NCBI GenBank assembly: GCA_017631035.1
Contig: JAGBUB010000039.1
Coordinates: 1 to 54,480, forward strand
Direction: 5' to 3'
DNA length: 54,480 nucleotides
DNA from: Alistipes sp.
GTDB taxonomy: Bacteria > Bacteroidota > Bacteroidia > Bacteroidales > Rikenellaceae
Below, piece by piece: positions 43,681-53,550 of this stretch. Under the pieces are notes generated by a model. That model was not told where the DNA came from, did no database searches, and worked only from the letters and a program-made list of their open reading frames with translations. Both the position numbers and the translations under genes were made by a program. How positions within the stretch are numbered: position 1 is the stretch's first letter; each line of letters starts with the position of its first letter.

Positions 43681-45210
43681 TTACTGTGCGCTAACACCTT
43701 CGGGCACCTCGCATACTACGCGGAAACCAACACCCTTGATGTCAGAGTACCACCAGATACTCTTCGGGTTCTGCGGGTCGGTGTTAAGCCAAGCATCGTG
43801 GTTGGTCTTACCACGCGCTACGCTACGCAAGTTGGCCGCATCGTCAACATAGTAACCACCACGAACAACGTGCTCGGTACCTGTTGCAGGACCCTTAGGA
43901 TCGACTGCTCCATCCTGCATCTGAGAGTAAGCATCCTCGGCATACCAGTCAGAACAGTACTCCATTACGTTACCCAACATATTCTTCAAGCCGAACGGGT
44001 TGGCCTTCATCTTTGTAGGCTCCTGAGTACGGTTCTTACTATTGTTCACATAGATAACGTGGCTATTGATAACGGTAGTATCAGCACCGAACATACCATT
44101 CCAGAAGCCCTCGTTGGTGTAATCCTTCGGACTACCCTCGAAGTAGTATGGAGTCTCTGTTCCACCACGAGCAGCATACTCCCACTCCGCCTCGGTCGGC
44201 AGACGATACTTCTTGCCGGTCTTGAGCGAAAGCCACTGGCAGAATGTCTCGGCCGAGTAGTGAGTCATAGTGATAGCGGGACGAGAACCCTGGCCCCAAC
44301 CCTGATCGGGGAAGCCGAACGGAGGTGTAGGACCACTCACTGCGTCCAAATCCTCGCGTGTGTTGTTTGCATATATAACGTCGGGGTGTGTACGACCCTC
44401 CGACATTGTCTCGCCATAGAATGCCCAGAACTGATCCCAAGTAACCTCAACCTCAGCCATAAAGAAGGGCGAGATGGTCACATTGCGCTGAGGAGCCTCA
44501 TCGGCCTTGTGGAAAGGCTCGTTATCAGGGCTACCCATCTTAAATGAACCACCGGGGATAGCAATCATATTGATTGATGCCGATGTGCCAGGAATAGTCT
44601 CTGTAAAGTTTTCAAATGAACTAACGGGCGTAGCCTCTGCATAAATCTCACCGCTTGTGACGGGGGCGCCGGTCAAGGCCTCGTGCTTGTAGTTGGGGTT
44701 ATAGTGACCCGCATCGAGGTGACAGCTGATACACTGCAGGTCGAGCTTCTCCTCGTTCTCATCATAATAAAGGTGCGCTGTTACACCCTCATCGGTGATG
44801 CCGTTGGGGAAGATGTTCACGTGACACGCCTTACAAGACTCGTTATAGACGATAGTCTGTGCGTGCTCCAGCTCGCTATTGATTGACCAATCCATATCCT
44901 CGGGATTCTTGGTCATATACGACCACAAGTCCTTCACGCCGATTGATATCTTCGCCTTAACATACTCAAACGAGCCCTTGGGCGGAAGGTGACAAGCAGC
45001 ACAATCGGTCATAACACCGCTCTCATTATTGTAGTGATACGACTGCTTCCAGCTCGCATCAGACTCAGGGTGAAAGTGACAAGCCATACAAGACTCGTTC
45101 TTCGAGCTATTCACCCAAACATAATTAAATGCAATCATCAACGAAAATCCGGCAACGAGGCCAGCAAGACCTACGAGCAGAAATTTCTTTTTACTTCCTG
45201 ATTTCGACAT
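43681..45210 (-). CDS. Tetraheme NapC/NrfH-type cytochrome c fused to a SUMF1/FGE-like domain
   Basis: 509 residues. One N-terminal membrane anchor (FLLVGLAGLVAGFSLMIAFN, residues 10-29) precedes four CxxCH heme motifs at 41-45, 70-74, 126-130 and 160-164, spaced as in NapC/NrfH quinol dehydrogenases. From about residue 213 to the end is a formylglycine-generating-enzyme-like fold: MIAIPGGSFKMGSPDNEP, YRLPTEAEWEYAARGGTE, MLGNVMEYCSDWYAED and VRGGYY. The Cu-binding Cys pair expected after the RGG motif in true FGE is absent, so oxygen-dependent formylglycine formation is unlikely. Leader of a minus-strand cluster that ends with resB and ccsA, which would add its hemes. NrfH proteins usually pass quinol electrons to NrfA; no NrfA is encoded here. 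The partner and electron direction are unknown. Confidence 0.88.
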   Translation of the reverse strand: MSKSGSKKKFLLVGLAGLVAGFSLMIAFNYVWVNSSKNESCMACHFHPESDASWKQSYHYNNESGVMTDCAACHLPPKGSFEYVKAKISIGVKDLWSYMTKNPEDMDWSINSELEHAQTIVYNESCKACHVNIFPNGITDEGVTAHLYYDENEEKLDLQCISCHLDAGHYNPNYKHEALTGAPVTSGEIYAEATPVSSFENFTETIPGTSASINMIAIPGGSFKMGSPDNEPFHKADEAPQRNVTISPFFMAEVEVTWDQFWAFYGETMSEGRTHPDVIYANNTREDLDAVSGPTPPFGFPDQGWGQGSRPAITMTHYSAETFCQWLSLKTGKKYRLPTEAEWEYAARGGTETPYYFEGSPKDYTNEGFWNGMFGADTTVINSHVIYVNNSKNRTQEPTKMKANPFGLKNMLGNVMEYCSDWYAEDAYSQMQDGAVDPKGPATGTEHVVRGGYYVDDAANLRSVARGKTNHDAWLNTDPQNPKSIWWYSDIKGVGFRVVCEVPEGVSAQ

Positions 45211-45671
45211 AGTTATATTTAACTCAACTCAATTATTACAATGCGCCCGTAGCTAATCATCACCACTACACACATCGCACGCAGAAGAGGTGCGAACTCA
45301 CACTTTTTGATTAAGGCGGGTATATTTTGTTCAAAAGTAATCATTTTTTCGGCAGTTTCAAACAATAATTTTAATTTTTTAATCCAAAATTGCAATAAAT
45401 CGTTTTTTTTCACTTTTTTCTTACCCCACAACAAGAAAATTATAATACCAACGATGATTCTCAGATAAAATAACCACCAAAATTACTTTCATACAAACGC
45501 CCCAACTTTACATATGCCACAAATGCCAATTTCACCAGCCGAAAAGATGATCACCACACCCCTGCGCCACTATTGATGGGAAGGTAAATTATTTGAAACT
45601 ATTTTAACAAAGTAAGCATATTTTTCACAAAAAATACCTATTTTTGTAGGAATTGAAACAGTACAAAATAT
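45211..45671. other. Divergent intergenic region between the cytochrome fusion gene and the ftsE-like gene
   Basis: 461 bp of AT-rich sequence with no convincing gene. It holds a consensus minus promoter (45332-45362) and a plus-strand -7 match TATTTTTG (45639-45646) for the ftsE-like gene. A 71-codon minus frame here overlaps the promoter and has no family features. Confidence 0.5.
45332..45362 (-). promoter_or_regulatory. Consensus promoter of the cytochrome-SUMF1 cluster
   Basis: Minus strand: TTTG (45359-45362), exactly 19-bp spacer, TACTTTTG (45332-45339), a full match to the Bacteroidota consensus. The transcript would start near 45325 with a leader of about 115 nt. Confidence 0.75.
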
Positions 45672-46400
45672 ATGGAGAATAATAAGTGCGTCATTGATCT
45701 TCGCGGAGTATCAATCTACCACACCGACGGCTACGCTTCTCGTCCTAAATCGGACGATGAGTTGGTTCTCTCGGAGGTGAATTTGCAGGTTGCCGAAGGC
45801 GAGATGGTCTACTTCATCGGACGTGTCGGAAGCGGCAAAAGCACCCTGTTGAAAACCCTTTATGCGGAAGTGCAACTACTTGAAGGTGAGGGATATGTCG
45901 TCGGCACCGACCTGCGTCGTTTGAAGCGCAGCGATATACCCTATTTGCGTCGTAAGATGGGCATTGTTTTTCAGGATTATCAACTGCTAGACGACCGTAA
46001 CGTATTCTACAATCTCTACGACGTGATGCGTGCCACAGGATGGAAAAACGATGGCGACATACGCCGTCGCATAGCCGAGGTGCTGGAGGTAGTAGGATTG
46101 GAAACCAAGGCCTACAAAATGCCACACGAACTATCGGGAGGCGAGCAGCAACGCTTGGTCATCGCACGCGCACTGACTAACTCTCCGCGACTGATTCTGG
46201 CCGACGAGCCCACGGGCAACCTCGACCCTGTTACGGCCGACGGAATTATGCGTCTTTTCCGCGAAATCGCATCGCGTGGCACAGCCATCGTGATGACCAC
46301 ACACAACACGGCTCTTATTGAGCAATACCCTGCTCGCACGATAATGTTCTCGAAAGGACACATAGCCGAAATTGACCTTAAGAAGAGTTTTTCACAATAA
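45672..46400 (+). CDS. ftsE: FtsE-like ABC transporter ATP-binding protein
   Basis: 242 residues. Walker A is GRVGSGKST near residue 50, the Q-loop is [17 protein letters not shown], the signature is LSGGEQQR, and Walker B is [13 protein letters not shown]. The start of the domain ([22 protein letters not shown]) is FtsE-like. FtsE drives FtsX to activate cell-wall hydrolases at division. No ftsX is adjacent; the gene stands alone before gyrB, so the partner must be elsewhere and a LolD-type role cannot be fully excluded. Confidence 0.82.
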   Translation: MENNKCVIDLRGVSIYHTDGYASRPKSDDELVLSEVNLQVAEGEMVYFIGRVGSGKSTLLKTLYAEVQLLEGEGYVVGTDLRRLKRSDIPYLRRKMGIVFQDYQLLDDRNVFYNLYDVMRATGWKNDGDIRRRIAEVLEVVGLETKAYKMPHELSGGEQQRLVIARALTNSPRLILADEPTGNLDPVTADGIMRLFREIASRGTAIVMTTHNTALIEQYPARTIMFSKGHIAEIDLKKSFSQ

Positions 46401-46424
46401 TCTGCCGAATCTACGATTCGTTAT

Positions 46425-46455
46425 TTGGAAAAGTCGATAAAAAAGACTAATTTTG
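46425..46455 (+). promoter_or_regulatory. Consensus promoter of gyrB
   Basis: TTTG (46425-46428), 19-bp spacer, TAATTTTG (46448-46455). The leader would be about 32 nt before the ATG at 46494. Confidence 0.8.
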
Positions 46456-46493
46456 TACGTTTTAAGAATCGGAATAGAATTTAAGCATAAATA

Positions 46494-48452
46494 ATGAGTA
46501 CTGAACAGGAAATTATAAAGCACGAAGAGGAGTATTCGGCGTCGAATATCCAAGTGCTGGAGGGTTTGGAGGCTGTGCGTAAACGCCCCGCTATGTATAT
46601 TGGCGACATCGGCGAGAAGGGTCTGCACCACCTCGTATATGAGGTTGTGGACAACTCTATCGACGAGGCGTTGGCTGGCTATTGTACCCATATCGATGTT
46701 ACCATCAACGAGAACAACTCTATCACCGTTCGCGATAACGGTCGAGGCATCCCTACCGACTACCACGAGAAAGAGGGCAAGTCGGCTTTGGAGGTTGTAC
46801 TTACCGTATTGCACGCCGGAGGTAAGTTTGACAAGGGTAGCTACAAGGTGTCGGGTGGTTTGCACGGTGTAGGTGTATCGTGCGTAAATGCACTCTCTAC
46901 ACAGCTCATCGCCGAGGTTCATCGTGGTGGCAAGATTTATCGCCAGACATACAGCAAGGGAGTTCCCACTTCGCAGATGGAGATTATTGGCGAGACCGAG
47001 GATCGTGGTACCATCATCACATTCCTGCCCGATAACTCAATCTTCACGCTTACCACCGAGTATAAGTACGACACGCTGGCTAACCGTCTGCGTGAGCTCG
47101 CGTTCCTTAACAAGGGTATTCACCTCTCGCTCTCTGACCTGCGTCAGAAGGACGAGGAGGGCACACCTTTGCGTGAGGAGTTCTACTCGAAGGATGGTTT
47201 GCAGGAGTTCGTTAAGTACCTCGATGCTACACGTGGCGAGGCACTGACCGAGGAGGTTATCTACATCGACACTGAGTACAATGGTGTTCCCGTTGAGGTG
47301 GCTATGCAGTATAACAACTCGTTCTCTGAGAATGTACACTCTTACGTAAATAATATCAACACCATCGAGGGAGGTACTCACTTGACTGGTTTCCGTATGG
47401 CACTTACTCGTACCCTTAAGCGTTATGCCGAGGAGTCAGGTATGCTGGCAAAGCTCAAGTTTGAGATTAATGGTGAGGACTTCCGTGAGGGTCTTACAGC
47501 TGTGGTATCGGTGAAGGTTGCCGAGCCTCAGTTCGAGGGTCAGACCAAGACCAAACTGGGTAATAGCGAGATTGCAGCCGCAGTTAATGGTGCTGTTGCA
47601 TCGGCTATGGCTCTCTACCTGGAGGAGCACCCCCGCGATGCTAAGGCTATCGTACAGAAGGTTATCCTGGCCGCTACAGCTCGCCACGCTGCACACAACG
47701 CACGTGCTGCAGTACAGCGCAAGACCGTGTTGTCGGGTGCCGGCCTGCCGGGTAAGTTGGCCGACTGTTCAAGCCGCGACCGCTCGATTGCGGAGATTTT
47801 CTTCGTCGAGGGAGACTCTGCGGGTGGAACTGCAAAGCAGGGCCGCGACCGTAATTTCCAGGCTATTATGCCTCTGCGTGGTAAGATCCTGAACATCGAG
47901 AAGGCTCAGGAGCACCGTATGTGGGAGAACGAGGAGATTAAGAATATGTTTATCGCCCTGGGCGTGTCGATCGGCACCGAGGAGGATAGCAAGGCGCTTA
48001 ATCTTGAGAAGTTGCGTTACGACAAGATTATCATTATGACCGATGCCGATGTCGATGGTGCACACATTGCAACATTGATGCTTACATTCTTCTTCCGCAA
48101 GATGAAGGAGCTTATCGAGAATGGTCACGTATATATCGCTACCCCACCCCTCTACCTTGTTAAGAAGGGTAACCACGAGCGTTACTGCTGGACCGATGCC
48201 GAGCGTGATGCTATCATCGAGGAGATGGGCACTAAGGGTGTTCACATCCAGCGATACAAAGGTCTTGGTGAGATGAACGCACAGCAGTTGTGGGACACTA
48301 CAATGAATCCCGAGACTCGCATCTTGCGTCAGGTGAATATCGAGAATGCCGCCGAGGCTGACCGCATCTTCTCAATGTTGATGGGTGACGATGTACCGCC
48401 CCGTCGAGAGTTTATCGAGAAGAATGCTCACTACGCAAATATCGACGCGTAA
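46494..48452 (+). CDS. gyrB: DNA gyrase subunit B
   Basis: 652 residues. The GHKL ATPase domain has EVVDNSIDEALAGY and DNGRGIPTDYH, then VLHAGGKFD; the transducer domain follows; the TOPRIM domain shows EGDSAGGTAKQGRDR and MTDADVDGAHIATLML; and the C-terminus has RYKGLGEMNAQQLWDTTM, as in GyrB. Together with GyrA it introduces negative supercoils. The length and C-terminal motif favour GyrB over ParE. A perfect promoter precedes it and a terminator follows. Confidence 0.97.
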   Translation: MSTEQEIIKHEEEYSASNIQVLEGLEAVRKRPAMYIGDIGEKGLHHLVYEVVDNSIDEALAGYCTHIDVTINENNSITVRDNGRGIPTDYHEKEGKSALEVVLTVLHAGGKFDKGSYKVSGGLHGVGVSCVNALSTQLIAEVHRGGKIYRQTYSKGVPTSQMEIIGETEDRGTIITFLPDNSIFTLTTEYKYDTLANRLRELAFLNKGIHLSLSDLRQKDEEGTPLREEFYSKDGLQEFVKYLDATRGEALTEEVIYIDTEYNGVPVEVAMQYNNSFSENVHSYVNNINTIEGGTHLTGFRMALTRTLKRYAEESGMLAKLKFEINGEDFREGLTAVVSVKVAEPQFEGQTKTKLGNSEIAAAVNGAVASAMALYLEEHPRDAKAIVQKVILAATARHAAHNARAAVQRKTVLSGAGLPGKLADCSSRDRSIAEIFFVEGDSAGGTAKQGRDRNFQAIMPLRGKILNIEKAQEHRMWENEEIKNMFIALGVSIGTEEDSKALNLEKLRYDKIIIMTDADVDGAHIATLMLTFFFRKMKELIENGHVYIATPPLYLVKKGNHERYCWTDAERDAIIEEMGTKGVHIQRYKGLGEMNAQQLWDTTMNPETRILRQVNIENAAEADRIFSMLMGDDVPPRREFIEKNAHYANIDA

Positions 48453-48472
48453 AGCGCTTGCAATAGAACAAC

Positions 48473-48507
48473 AAAGGCCGCCAACATCTGCGTTAGCGGC
48501 CTTTTCT
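48473..48507. terminator. Bidirectional terminator between gyrB and mutS
   Basis: AAAGGCCGCcAAC pairs with GTTaGCGGCCTTT (48474-48503) with a short loop and A/T runs on both sides. Confidence 0.85.
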
Positions 48508-48548
48508 ATATCTAATTGCTTAAGAGTTGTAGAACAAAAGTAGCTCAA

Positions 48549-51209
48549 TTACAATCCTGTAATCTTTTTTATCTCATTGAGTTTATTCAGCGCCTCGATA
48601 GGAGTGAGTGAATTTATATCCAAGCCCTTGATCTGGTCGCGTATCTGCACCAGCACGGGATCGTCGAGCTGGAACATCGAGAGCTGCATATTACCCCTCT
48701 CAGCCACCTCGGCCACCTGCTTTGCCGAAGGCTGACGGCGCTTGCGCTGACGCACGGCCGTACCTGCCGACACATCGTTATCGCCATAGGCTGTTTCGAG
48801 CGACGAGAGTATCTCCTCGGCTCGACGCACGATCGTTGTAGGCATACCCGCCATACGCGCCACGTGAATACCAAACGAGTGTTCGGTACCGCCACGCTGC
48901 AGTTTACGCATAAATACTATTGTGTTATCAACCTCACGCACCGACACGTGGTAATTTTTCACACGCTCGAAGAGGTGCTCCATCTCGTTAAGTTCGTGGT
49001 AGTGCGTAGCAAAGAGAGTCTTTGCTCGACCTGCGGAATGGTTGTGGATATACTCTACCATAGCCCACGCAATAGAGATACCATCGTAGGTGCTTGTACC
49101 TCGACCAATCTCATCCAGCAGGATAAGACTGCGACCCGATATATTATTCAGAATGCTTGCCGACTCCAACATCTCGACCATAAATGTCGATTCGCCCTGC
49201 GAGATATTATCCGACGCACCCACACGTGTAAATATCTTATCTACAAGGCCAATATGAGCCTTCTCGGCCGGCACGAACGAACCCATCTGTGCCATAAGGA
49301 TGATGAGCGCCGTCTGACGCAAAAGAGCCGACTTACCCGACATATTGGGGCCTGTAATCATCATTATCTGCTGGTCGTTATCGTTGAGCAATACATCGTT
49401 GGGGATATACTCCTCACCCACACCCATCAGTCGCTCGATAACAGGATGACGTCCCTGACGGATATCGATAACTGTACCATCATCTAGCGTAGGACGCACA
49501 TATCGGCACTCTACAGCCATCGAAGCAAACGACTGCAAGCAGTCGAGGCGAGCCACCACCGCGGCATCACGCAAGATGCTCTTTAAGTAGGTTGCCGCAC
49601 GCTGAACAAGGGCATTATATATCTCTAACTCGATAGCAAGAATGCGATCCTGCGCACCAAGAATCTTCTCCTCATACTCCTTCAACTCCTCGGTTATGTA
49701 ACGCTCGGCGGCAGTAAGCGTCTGCTTGCGAATCCACGTCTCGGGCACTTTATCTTTATGAGTGTTTCGAACCTCAATGTAATAACCGAATACATTATTA
49801 TAACTAATCTTGAGCGACGGAATACCTGTAGCCTCGCTCTCACGCTGAAGAATCTGACTCAATACATCCTTTCCGTGCAGAGCCACACGACGCAGATCGT
49901 CCAACTCGGCCGACACACCATCGGCAATCACACCACCCTTCTGTATCTGGTTATTGGCAGGATCAGGATAGATGGTAGTAGCGAGCAGGTCGCGCAACTG
50001 TGTTAAGGGGTCAATCTCATCGGCAATGGCGTTCAGAGGCTGCGAGTCAGTAGAATCGAGCAGAGCCTTAAGGGTTTCGATAGCCGTGAGCGAAGACTTA
50101 AGTTGCACCAGCTCACGAGGCAGAATACGTGCAGCTGCAATGCGAGATGAGAGGCGTTCCAAATCACCAATCGAGGCTATCTGCTCACGCAGGGCCTCAG
50201 CCAGAGAGCTATCCTTCATTATGCTCTGCACCACATCCTGACGACGCTTGATGCGAGCCTTATCACGCAGAGGCATAGCCACCCATCGACGTAGCAGACG
50301 GCCACCCATCGAAGTGAGTGTGCGGTCGATGACCTCGGTAAAACTTGTCTTAGCTCCGCCACCCGAGTTGAATAACTCAAGGTTACGGATGGTGAATTTA
50401 TCAATCCACACAGCATCGTCGCTATCGATACGCGAGATGGATGCTATATGAGCCGTGTCGCGATGCTCGGTAAACTCCAGATAATACAACACTGCGCCTG
50501 CTGCAGCAATGGCATCGTTCATACCCTCAACACCAAAGCCCTTGAGCGAGGGTGTTGAGAACTGCTTGCAAAGACGGTCGTAACCCACCTCCGAAGAGAA
50601 TACCCAATCTTCGAGGCGATAAGTATAGAAACGTGAGCCGAATAACGACTGAAAACGATCGGCCGAGCCACGCGCATAGAGCACCTCCTTGGGGGCGAAA
50701 GATGCCATCAGTTTATCAATGTAGCGGTCGTCGCCCTGAGCGACATAAAACTCGCCAGTAGATATATCGAGAAATGCCACAGCCGTAGATTTCGCACCAA
50801 AGCACACGGCCGCAAGGAATGAGTTCTCCTTGGCCGGCAGGATGTTATCTCCCATCACCACACCAGGGGTAACCAACTCAATAACACCGCGTTTAACAAG
50901 ACCCTTGACCAACTTTGGGTCCTCCAGTTGCTCGCAGATGGCCACTCGCTCGCCTGCGCGGACAAGTTTTGGCAGATATACATCTACAGCGTGGTGAGGG
51001 AAACCCGCCAACTCGACCGACGAAGCCGCGCCATTGGCTCGACGCGTAAGAGTGATGCCAAGAATCGACGAGGCTTTGATAGCGTCGTCACCAAAAGTTT
51101 CGTAGAAGTCGCCCACACGAAACAGCAATATAGCATCGGGGTGTACAGCCTTGATTTGATAGTATTGTTTCATCAAGGGTGTCTCCACATATTTCTTTTC
51201 GACGGCCAT
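48549..51209 (-). CDS. mutS: DNA mismatch repair protein MutS
   Basis: 886 residues. The mismatch-reading motif GDFYETF is near residue 33; connector, core and clamp domains follow; the ATPase has [17 protein letters not shown] near 630, then GESTFMVEM and [21 protein letters not shown]. The C-terminal [21 protein letters not shown] is the tetramerisation helix region. It finds mismatched bases behind the replication fork. Single gene with its own consensus promoter. Confidence 0.97.
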   Translation of the reverse strand: MAVEKKYVETPLMKQYYQIKAVHPDAILLFRVGDFYETFGDDAIKASSILGITLTRRANGAASSVELAGFPHHAVDVYLPKLVRAGERVAICEQLEDPKLVKGLVKRGVIELVTPGVVMGDNILPAKENSFLAAVCFGAKSTAVAFLDISTGEFYVAQGDDRYIDKLMASFAPKEVLYARGSADRFQSLFGSRFYTYRLEDWVFSSEVGYDRLCKQFSTPSLKGFGVEGMNDAIAAAGAVLYYLEFTEHRDTAHIASISRIDSDDAVWIDKFTIRNLELFNSGGGAKTSFTEVIDRTLTSMGGRLLRRWVAMPLRDKARIKRRQDVVQSIMKDSSLAEALREQIASIGDLERLSSRIAAARILPRELVQLKSSLTAIETLKALLDSTDSQPLNAIADEIDPLTQLRDLLATTIYPDPANNQIQKGGVIADGVSAELDDLRRVALHGKDVLSQILQRESEATGIPSLKISYNNVFGYYIEVRNTHKDKVPETWIRKQTLTAAERYITEELKEYEEKILGAQDRILAIELEIYNALVQRAATYLKSILRDAAVVARLDCLQSFASMAVECRYVRPTLDDGTVIDIRQGRHPVIERLMGVGEEYIPNDVLLNDNDQQIMMITGPNMSGKSALLRQTALIILMAQMGSFVPAEKAHIGLVDKIFTRVGASDNISQGESTFMVEMLESASILNNISGRSLILLDEIGRGTSTYDGISIAWAMVEYIHNHSAGRAKTLFATHYHELNEMEHLFERVKNYHVSVREVDNTIVFMRKLQRGGTEHSFGIHVARMAGMPTTIVRRAEEILSSLETAYGDNDVSAGTAVRQRKRRQPSAKQVAEVAERGNMQLSMFQLDDPVLVQIRDQIKGLDINSLTPIEALNKLNEIKKITGL

Positions 51210-51244
51210 AATTTACGAGTTCAAAATTATACGATGTTAAGATG

Positions 51245-51275
51245 CAAAGATAGAAAATAAACCCGTCAATACAAA
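51245..51275 (-). promoter_or_regulatory. Consensus promoter of mutS
   Basis: Minus strand: TTTG (51272-51275), 19-bp spacer, TATCTTTG (51245-51252). The leader would be about 30 nt. Confidence 0.8.
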
Positions 51276-51326
51276 ATTTTGTGCCGCGACATTTAAGCAT
51301 AGACAACGCCGCATCGCATTTCTTCG

Positions 51327-52742
51327 CTACTCAAAAAATCTCTCATCGAAATTCACCAAATACAGACGCTCCGTTGCGCGGGTAAAAGCCGTATAGAGCC
51401 AGCGTAACATATCGCCCGTCATAGGTTCATCGCCGAAGAGTGCTCTATCGACAAAAACAGCCTTCCACTGACCTCCCTGAGCCTTATGGCACGTAACGGC
51501 ATAGGCAAACTTAACCTGCACGGCATTAAAATGCGGATTCTCGCGAATCTCCTTGAGGCGCTTGAGGCGACTCTTTATATCGAGATAATCCTGCTCCACC
51601 TCCGAAAACAGGCGCTGACTCTCCTCGCGTGTAAGCGATGGCGACTCCGAGGTGATTGTATCGAGCAAAATCTTACATCCAATCTCATAGTCGTTATAGT
51701 CAGGGAACGAAAGCACCGCATCAGCAAAGTGGAAACCATAGAAATCCTCGAAGCGGCGAATCTTACGCAACTGCGCCACATCACCATTGGCCACAAAACT
51801 CATCGGGCACTCCTGCTCACGCTCGGTAAAGTAGTAGTTATTCTTCACCACCATCAGTCTGTCGCCACTCTCGATAGCCTCCTCGGCCGAGAGGTTATAA
51901 CGTCGTACGCCCTCGTTGTAGCGGTTGGCTCGGCGATTTGAGCGGGTGATTATGATGGTCTCCTCGCTACCATATTTATCGTAGCACTCCTGCACCTTCT
52001 CCATCACCTCGCCACCCGTGATAGACTCCACGTCGGGAAAGTTCATCTCAAGGTGCGGAATCTCCCAAATTCCATTCTCAAGCATACAGCGTAACATCGT
52101 GGCATTAAACAAGATACCCGACTCAGCCTGTTGGCGTACCACATCATCCATCGAGGCATAAACTACCTCGCCGTAGCCTCGCATAACGGTCTCATCGAGG
52201 GCAGGACTATAGGGAGATCCGACGGGCGGTAACTGGGCATTATCGCCCACCAAAATCAGACGACAATCACGACCCGAGCGCACATATTTAACAAGGTCGT
52301 CAAGCAACGAGCCACTACCGAAAATCTGCCCATCGGAGGTAGAGTCGGAGAGCATCGAGGCCTCGTCGACGATAAAGACAGCTCCGCGCTCCTTATTGAT
52401 GTTGAGTGTGAAGTGCGACTCATAGTCAGCCGTGGTGCGTTCACGATAAATTCGCTTATGGATGGTGAGTGCCGGACGATGGCAATAACGCGAGAGGACC
52501 TTCGCCGCACGACCCGTCGGAGCAAGCAAAACTGTAGGCACTTGCATCTGCTCCAACACCTCCACAACGGCCGCCACCAAAGTGGTCTTTCCGGTGCCCG
52601 CATAGCCGTTCAGAACGAAAATTTGCTCGTTTTTAGGCGAAGAAAGGTAGTCGGATAACATTTCTACAACTTTTTTCTGACTAAAAGTTGTTTCGAATGA
52701 GATTTTTTCGTAAATTTGGCCTGCGATATAAGTGTTAAGCAT
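51327..52742 (-). CDS. RecD-like superfamily 1 DNA helicase
   Basis: 471 residues, shorter than classical RecD2. Motif I is LNGYAGTGKTTLVAA near residue 45, motif II is VFIVDEASMLSDST, motif III ILVGDNAQLPPVGSPYSP, and motifs V/VI are AVTCHKAQGGQWKAVFVD and RWLYTAFTRATERLYLV. These match the 5'-3' RecD/Dda branch. It probably acts in DNA repair or replication restart. A plausible -7 element (minus TAAGTTTG, 52775-52782) lies upstream. The gene starts 58 bp from a plus-strand gene. Confidence 0.9.
   Translation of the reverse strand: MLNTYIAGQIYEKISFETTFSQKKVVEMLSDYLSSPKNEQIFVLNGYAGTGKTTLVAAVVEVLEQMQVPTVLLAPTGRAAKVLSRYCHRPALTIHKRIYRERTTADYESHFTLNINKERGAVFIVDEASMLSDSTSDGQIFGSGSLLDDLVKYVRSGRDCRLILVGDNAQLPPVGSPYSPALDETVMRGYGEVVYASMDDVVRQQAESGILFNATMLRCMLENGIWEIPHLEMNFPDVESITGGEVMEKVQECYDKYGSEETIIITRSNRRANRYNEGVRRYNLSAEEAIESGDRLMVVKNNYYFTEREQECPMSFVANGDVAQLRKIRRFEDFYGFHFADAVLSFPDYNDYEIGCKILLDTITSESPSLTREESQRLFSEVEQDYLDIKSRLKRLKEIRENPHFNAVQVKFAYAVTCHKAQGGQWKAVFVDRALFGDEPMTGDMLRWLYTAFTRATERLYLVNFDERFFE
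52687..52718 (+). promoter_or_regulatory. Possible promoter of the 210-residue membrane protein gene
   Basis: TTG (52688-52690), 20-bp spacer, TAAATTTG (52711-52718), placed inside the 5' part of the opposing helicase gene. The leader would be about 75 nt. Confidence 0.4.
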
Positions 52743-52800
52743 TTGGTCGTCGATTTTAATCTTGAATTGGAATACAAACTTAATAACAAATAACTAAAAA

Positions 52801-53433
52801 ATGAAAAAGGGAATACAATTTATTCTTGGTCTGGCAATCATCGGATTGGTTTATGTGGTTGCTAATCTTATCTACACTCCCATCAGCTTCGAGCAGCAGT
52901 TGGAGGAGCGTAATGCTGAGGTAATCGTTAAGTTGAAGGACATTCGTGCTGCACAGCGTGCTTACAAGAGCAAGTACCAGCAGTTCACTGGCGACTTCGA
53001 TTCACTCATTAACTTTATCTTGAACGACTCGCTCACAATGGAGCGTAAGTTGGTTGACGAGGATGACTCTGTTGCTATGGCTCAGCTTAAGAAGCAGGGT
53101 AAGAAGAACGTAGAGCAGTACAACATCGCAGTTGTTGATACTATCTTCAACCCCCGCAAGCTTACTAAGGAGGATATCCAGAATTTGCGTTTCATCCCCC
53201 ACACTGACAACAAGGTTGAGTTTATCCTTGAGGCTGACTTCGTAACAGCTGGTAACGTTAAGGTTCCCGTTGTTGAGTGCCGTGCGCCTTATAAGTGGTA
53301 CCTCGATACTATTGCTTATCGTCAGAACGTTATTAACCTCATCGACGACCGTGAGAACAACTTCAACGCATATGGTGGTTTGAAGTTCGGTTCTATGGAG
53401 GGTTCAAACAACGAGGCTGGTAACTGGGAGTAA
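52801..53433 (+). CDS. Membrane-anchored protein of unknown function, pseudopilin-like N-terminal layout
   Basis: 210 residues. One N-terminal hydrophobic helix (FILGLAIIGLVYVVANLIY), then a charged helix with IRAAQRAYKSKYQQFTGDFD, which resembles the helix-then-loop start of type IV pilins and pseudopilins, although no prepilin peptidase site is clear. The rest is mixed, with VKVPVVECRAPYKWYLD, and ends in a Gly/Asn-rich tail. Probably extracytoplasmic. It lies alone between the helicase and rsmD, with its own terminator. I do not recognise the family. Confidence 0.7.
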   Translation: MKKGIQFILGLAIIGLVYVVANLIYTPISFEQQLEERNAEVIVKLKDIRAAQRAYKSKYQQFTGDFDSLINFILNDSLTMERKLVDEDDSVAMAQLKKQGKKNVEQYNIAVVDTIFNPRKLTKEDIQNLRFIPHTDNKVEFILEADFVTAGNVKVPVVECRAPYKWYLDTIAYRQNVINLIDDRENNFNAYGGLKFGSMEGSNNEAGNWE

Positions 53434-53454
53434 TCCTTTACTGAGAGAACATAT

Positions 53455-53487
53455 GAGCTCGTCCCCAATGAGGACGGGCTCTTTTTA
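53455..53487 (+). terminator. Terminator after the 210-residue protein gene
   Basis: GAGCtCGTCC (53455-53464) pairs with GGACGgGCTC (53472-53481) around a 7-nt loop, followed by TTTTT. Confidence 0.85.
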
Positions 53488-53550
53488 TACCTATATTTAT
53501 ATATATACTGCGCCACGCCCTTGGGCTGACGCAATCAATAGCTATATATA

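Noticed and set aside
43681..45210. Naming the fusion as nrfH
   Set aside because: Only the first 170 residues match NapC/NrfH, nrfA is absent, and the SUMF1-like half is unexplained.
45219..45434. 71-codon minus-strand frame in the divergent region
   Set aside because: It spans the consensus promoter of the cytochrome cluster and its composition is AT-driven; no family resemblance.
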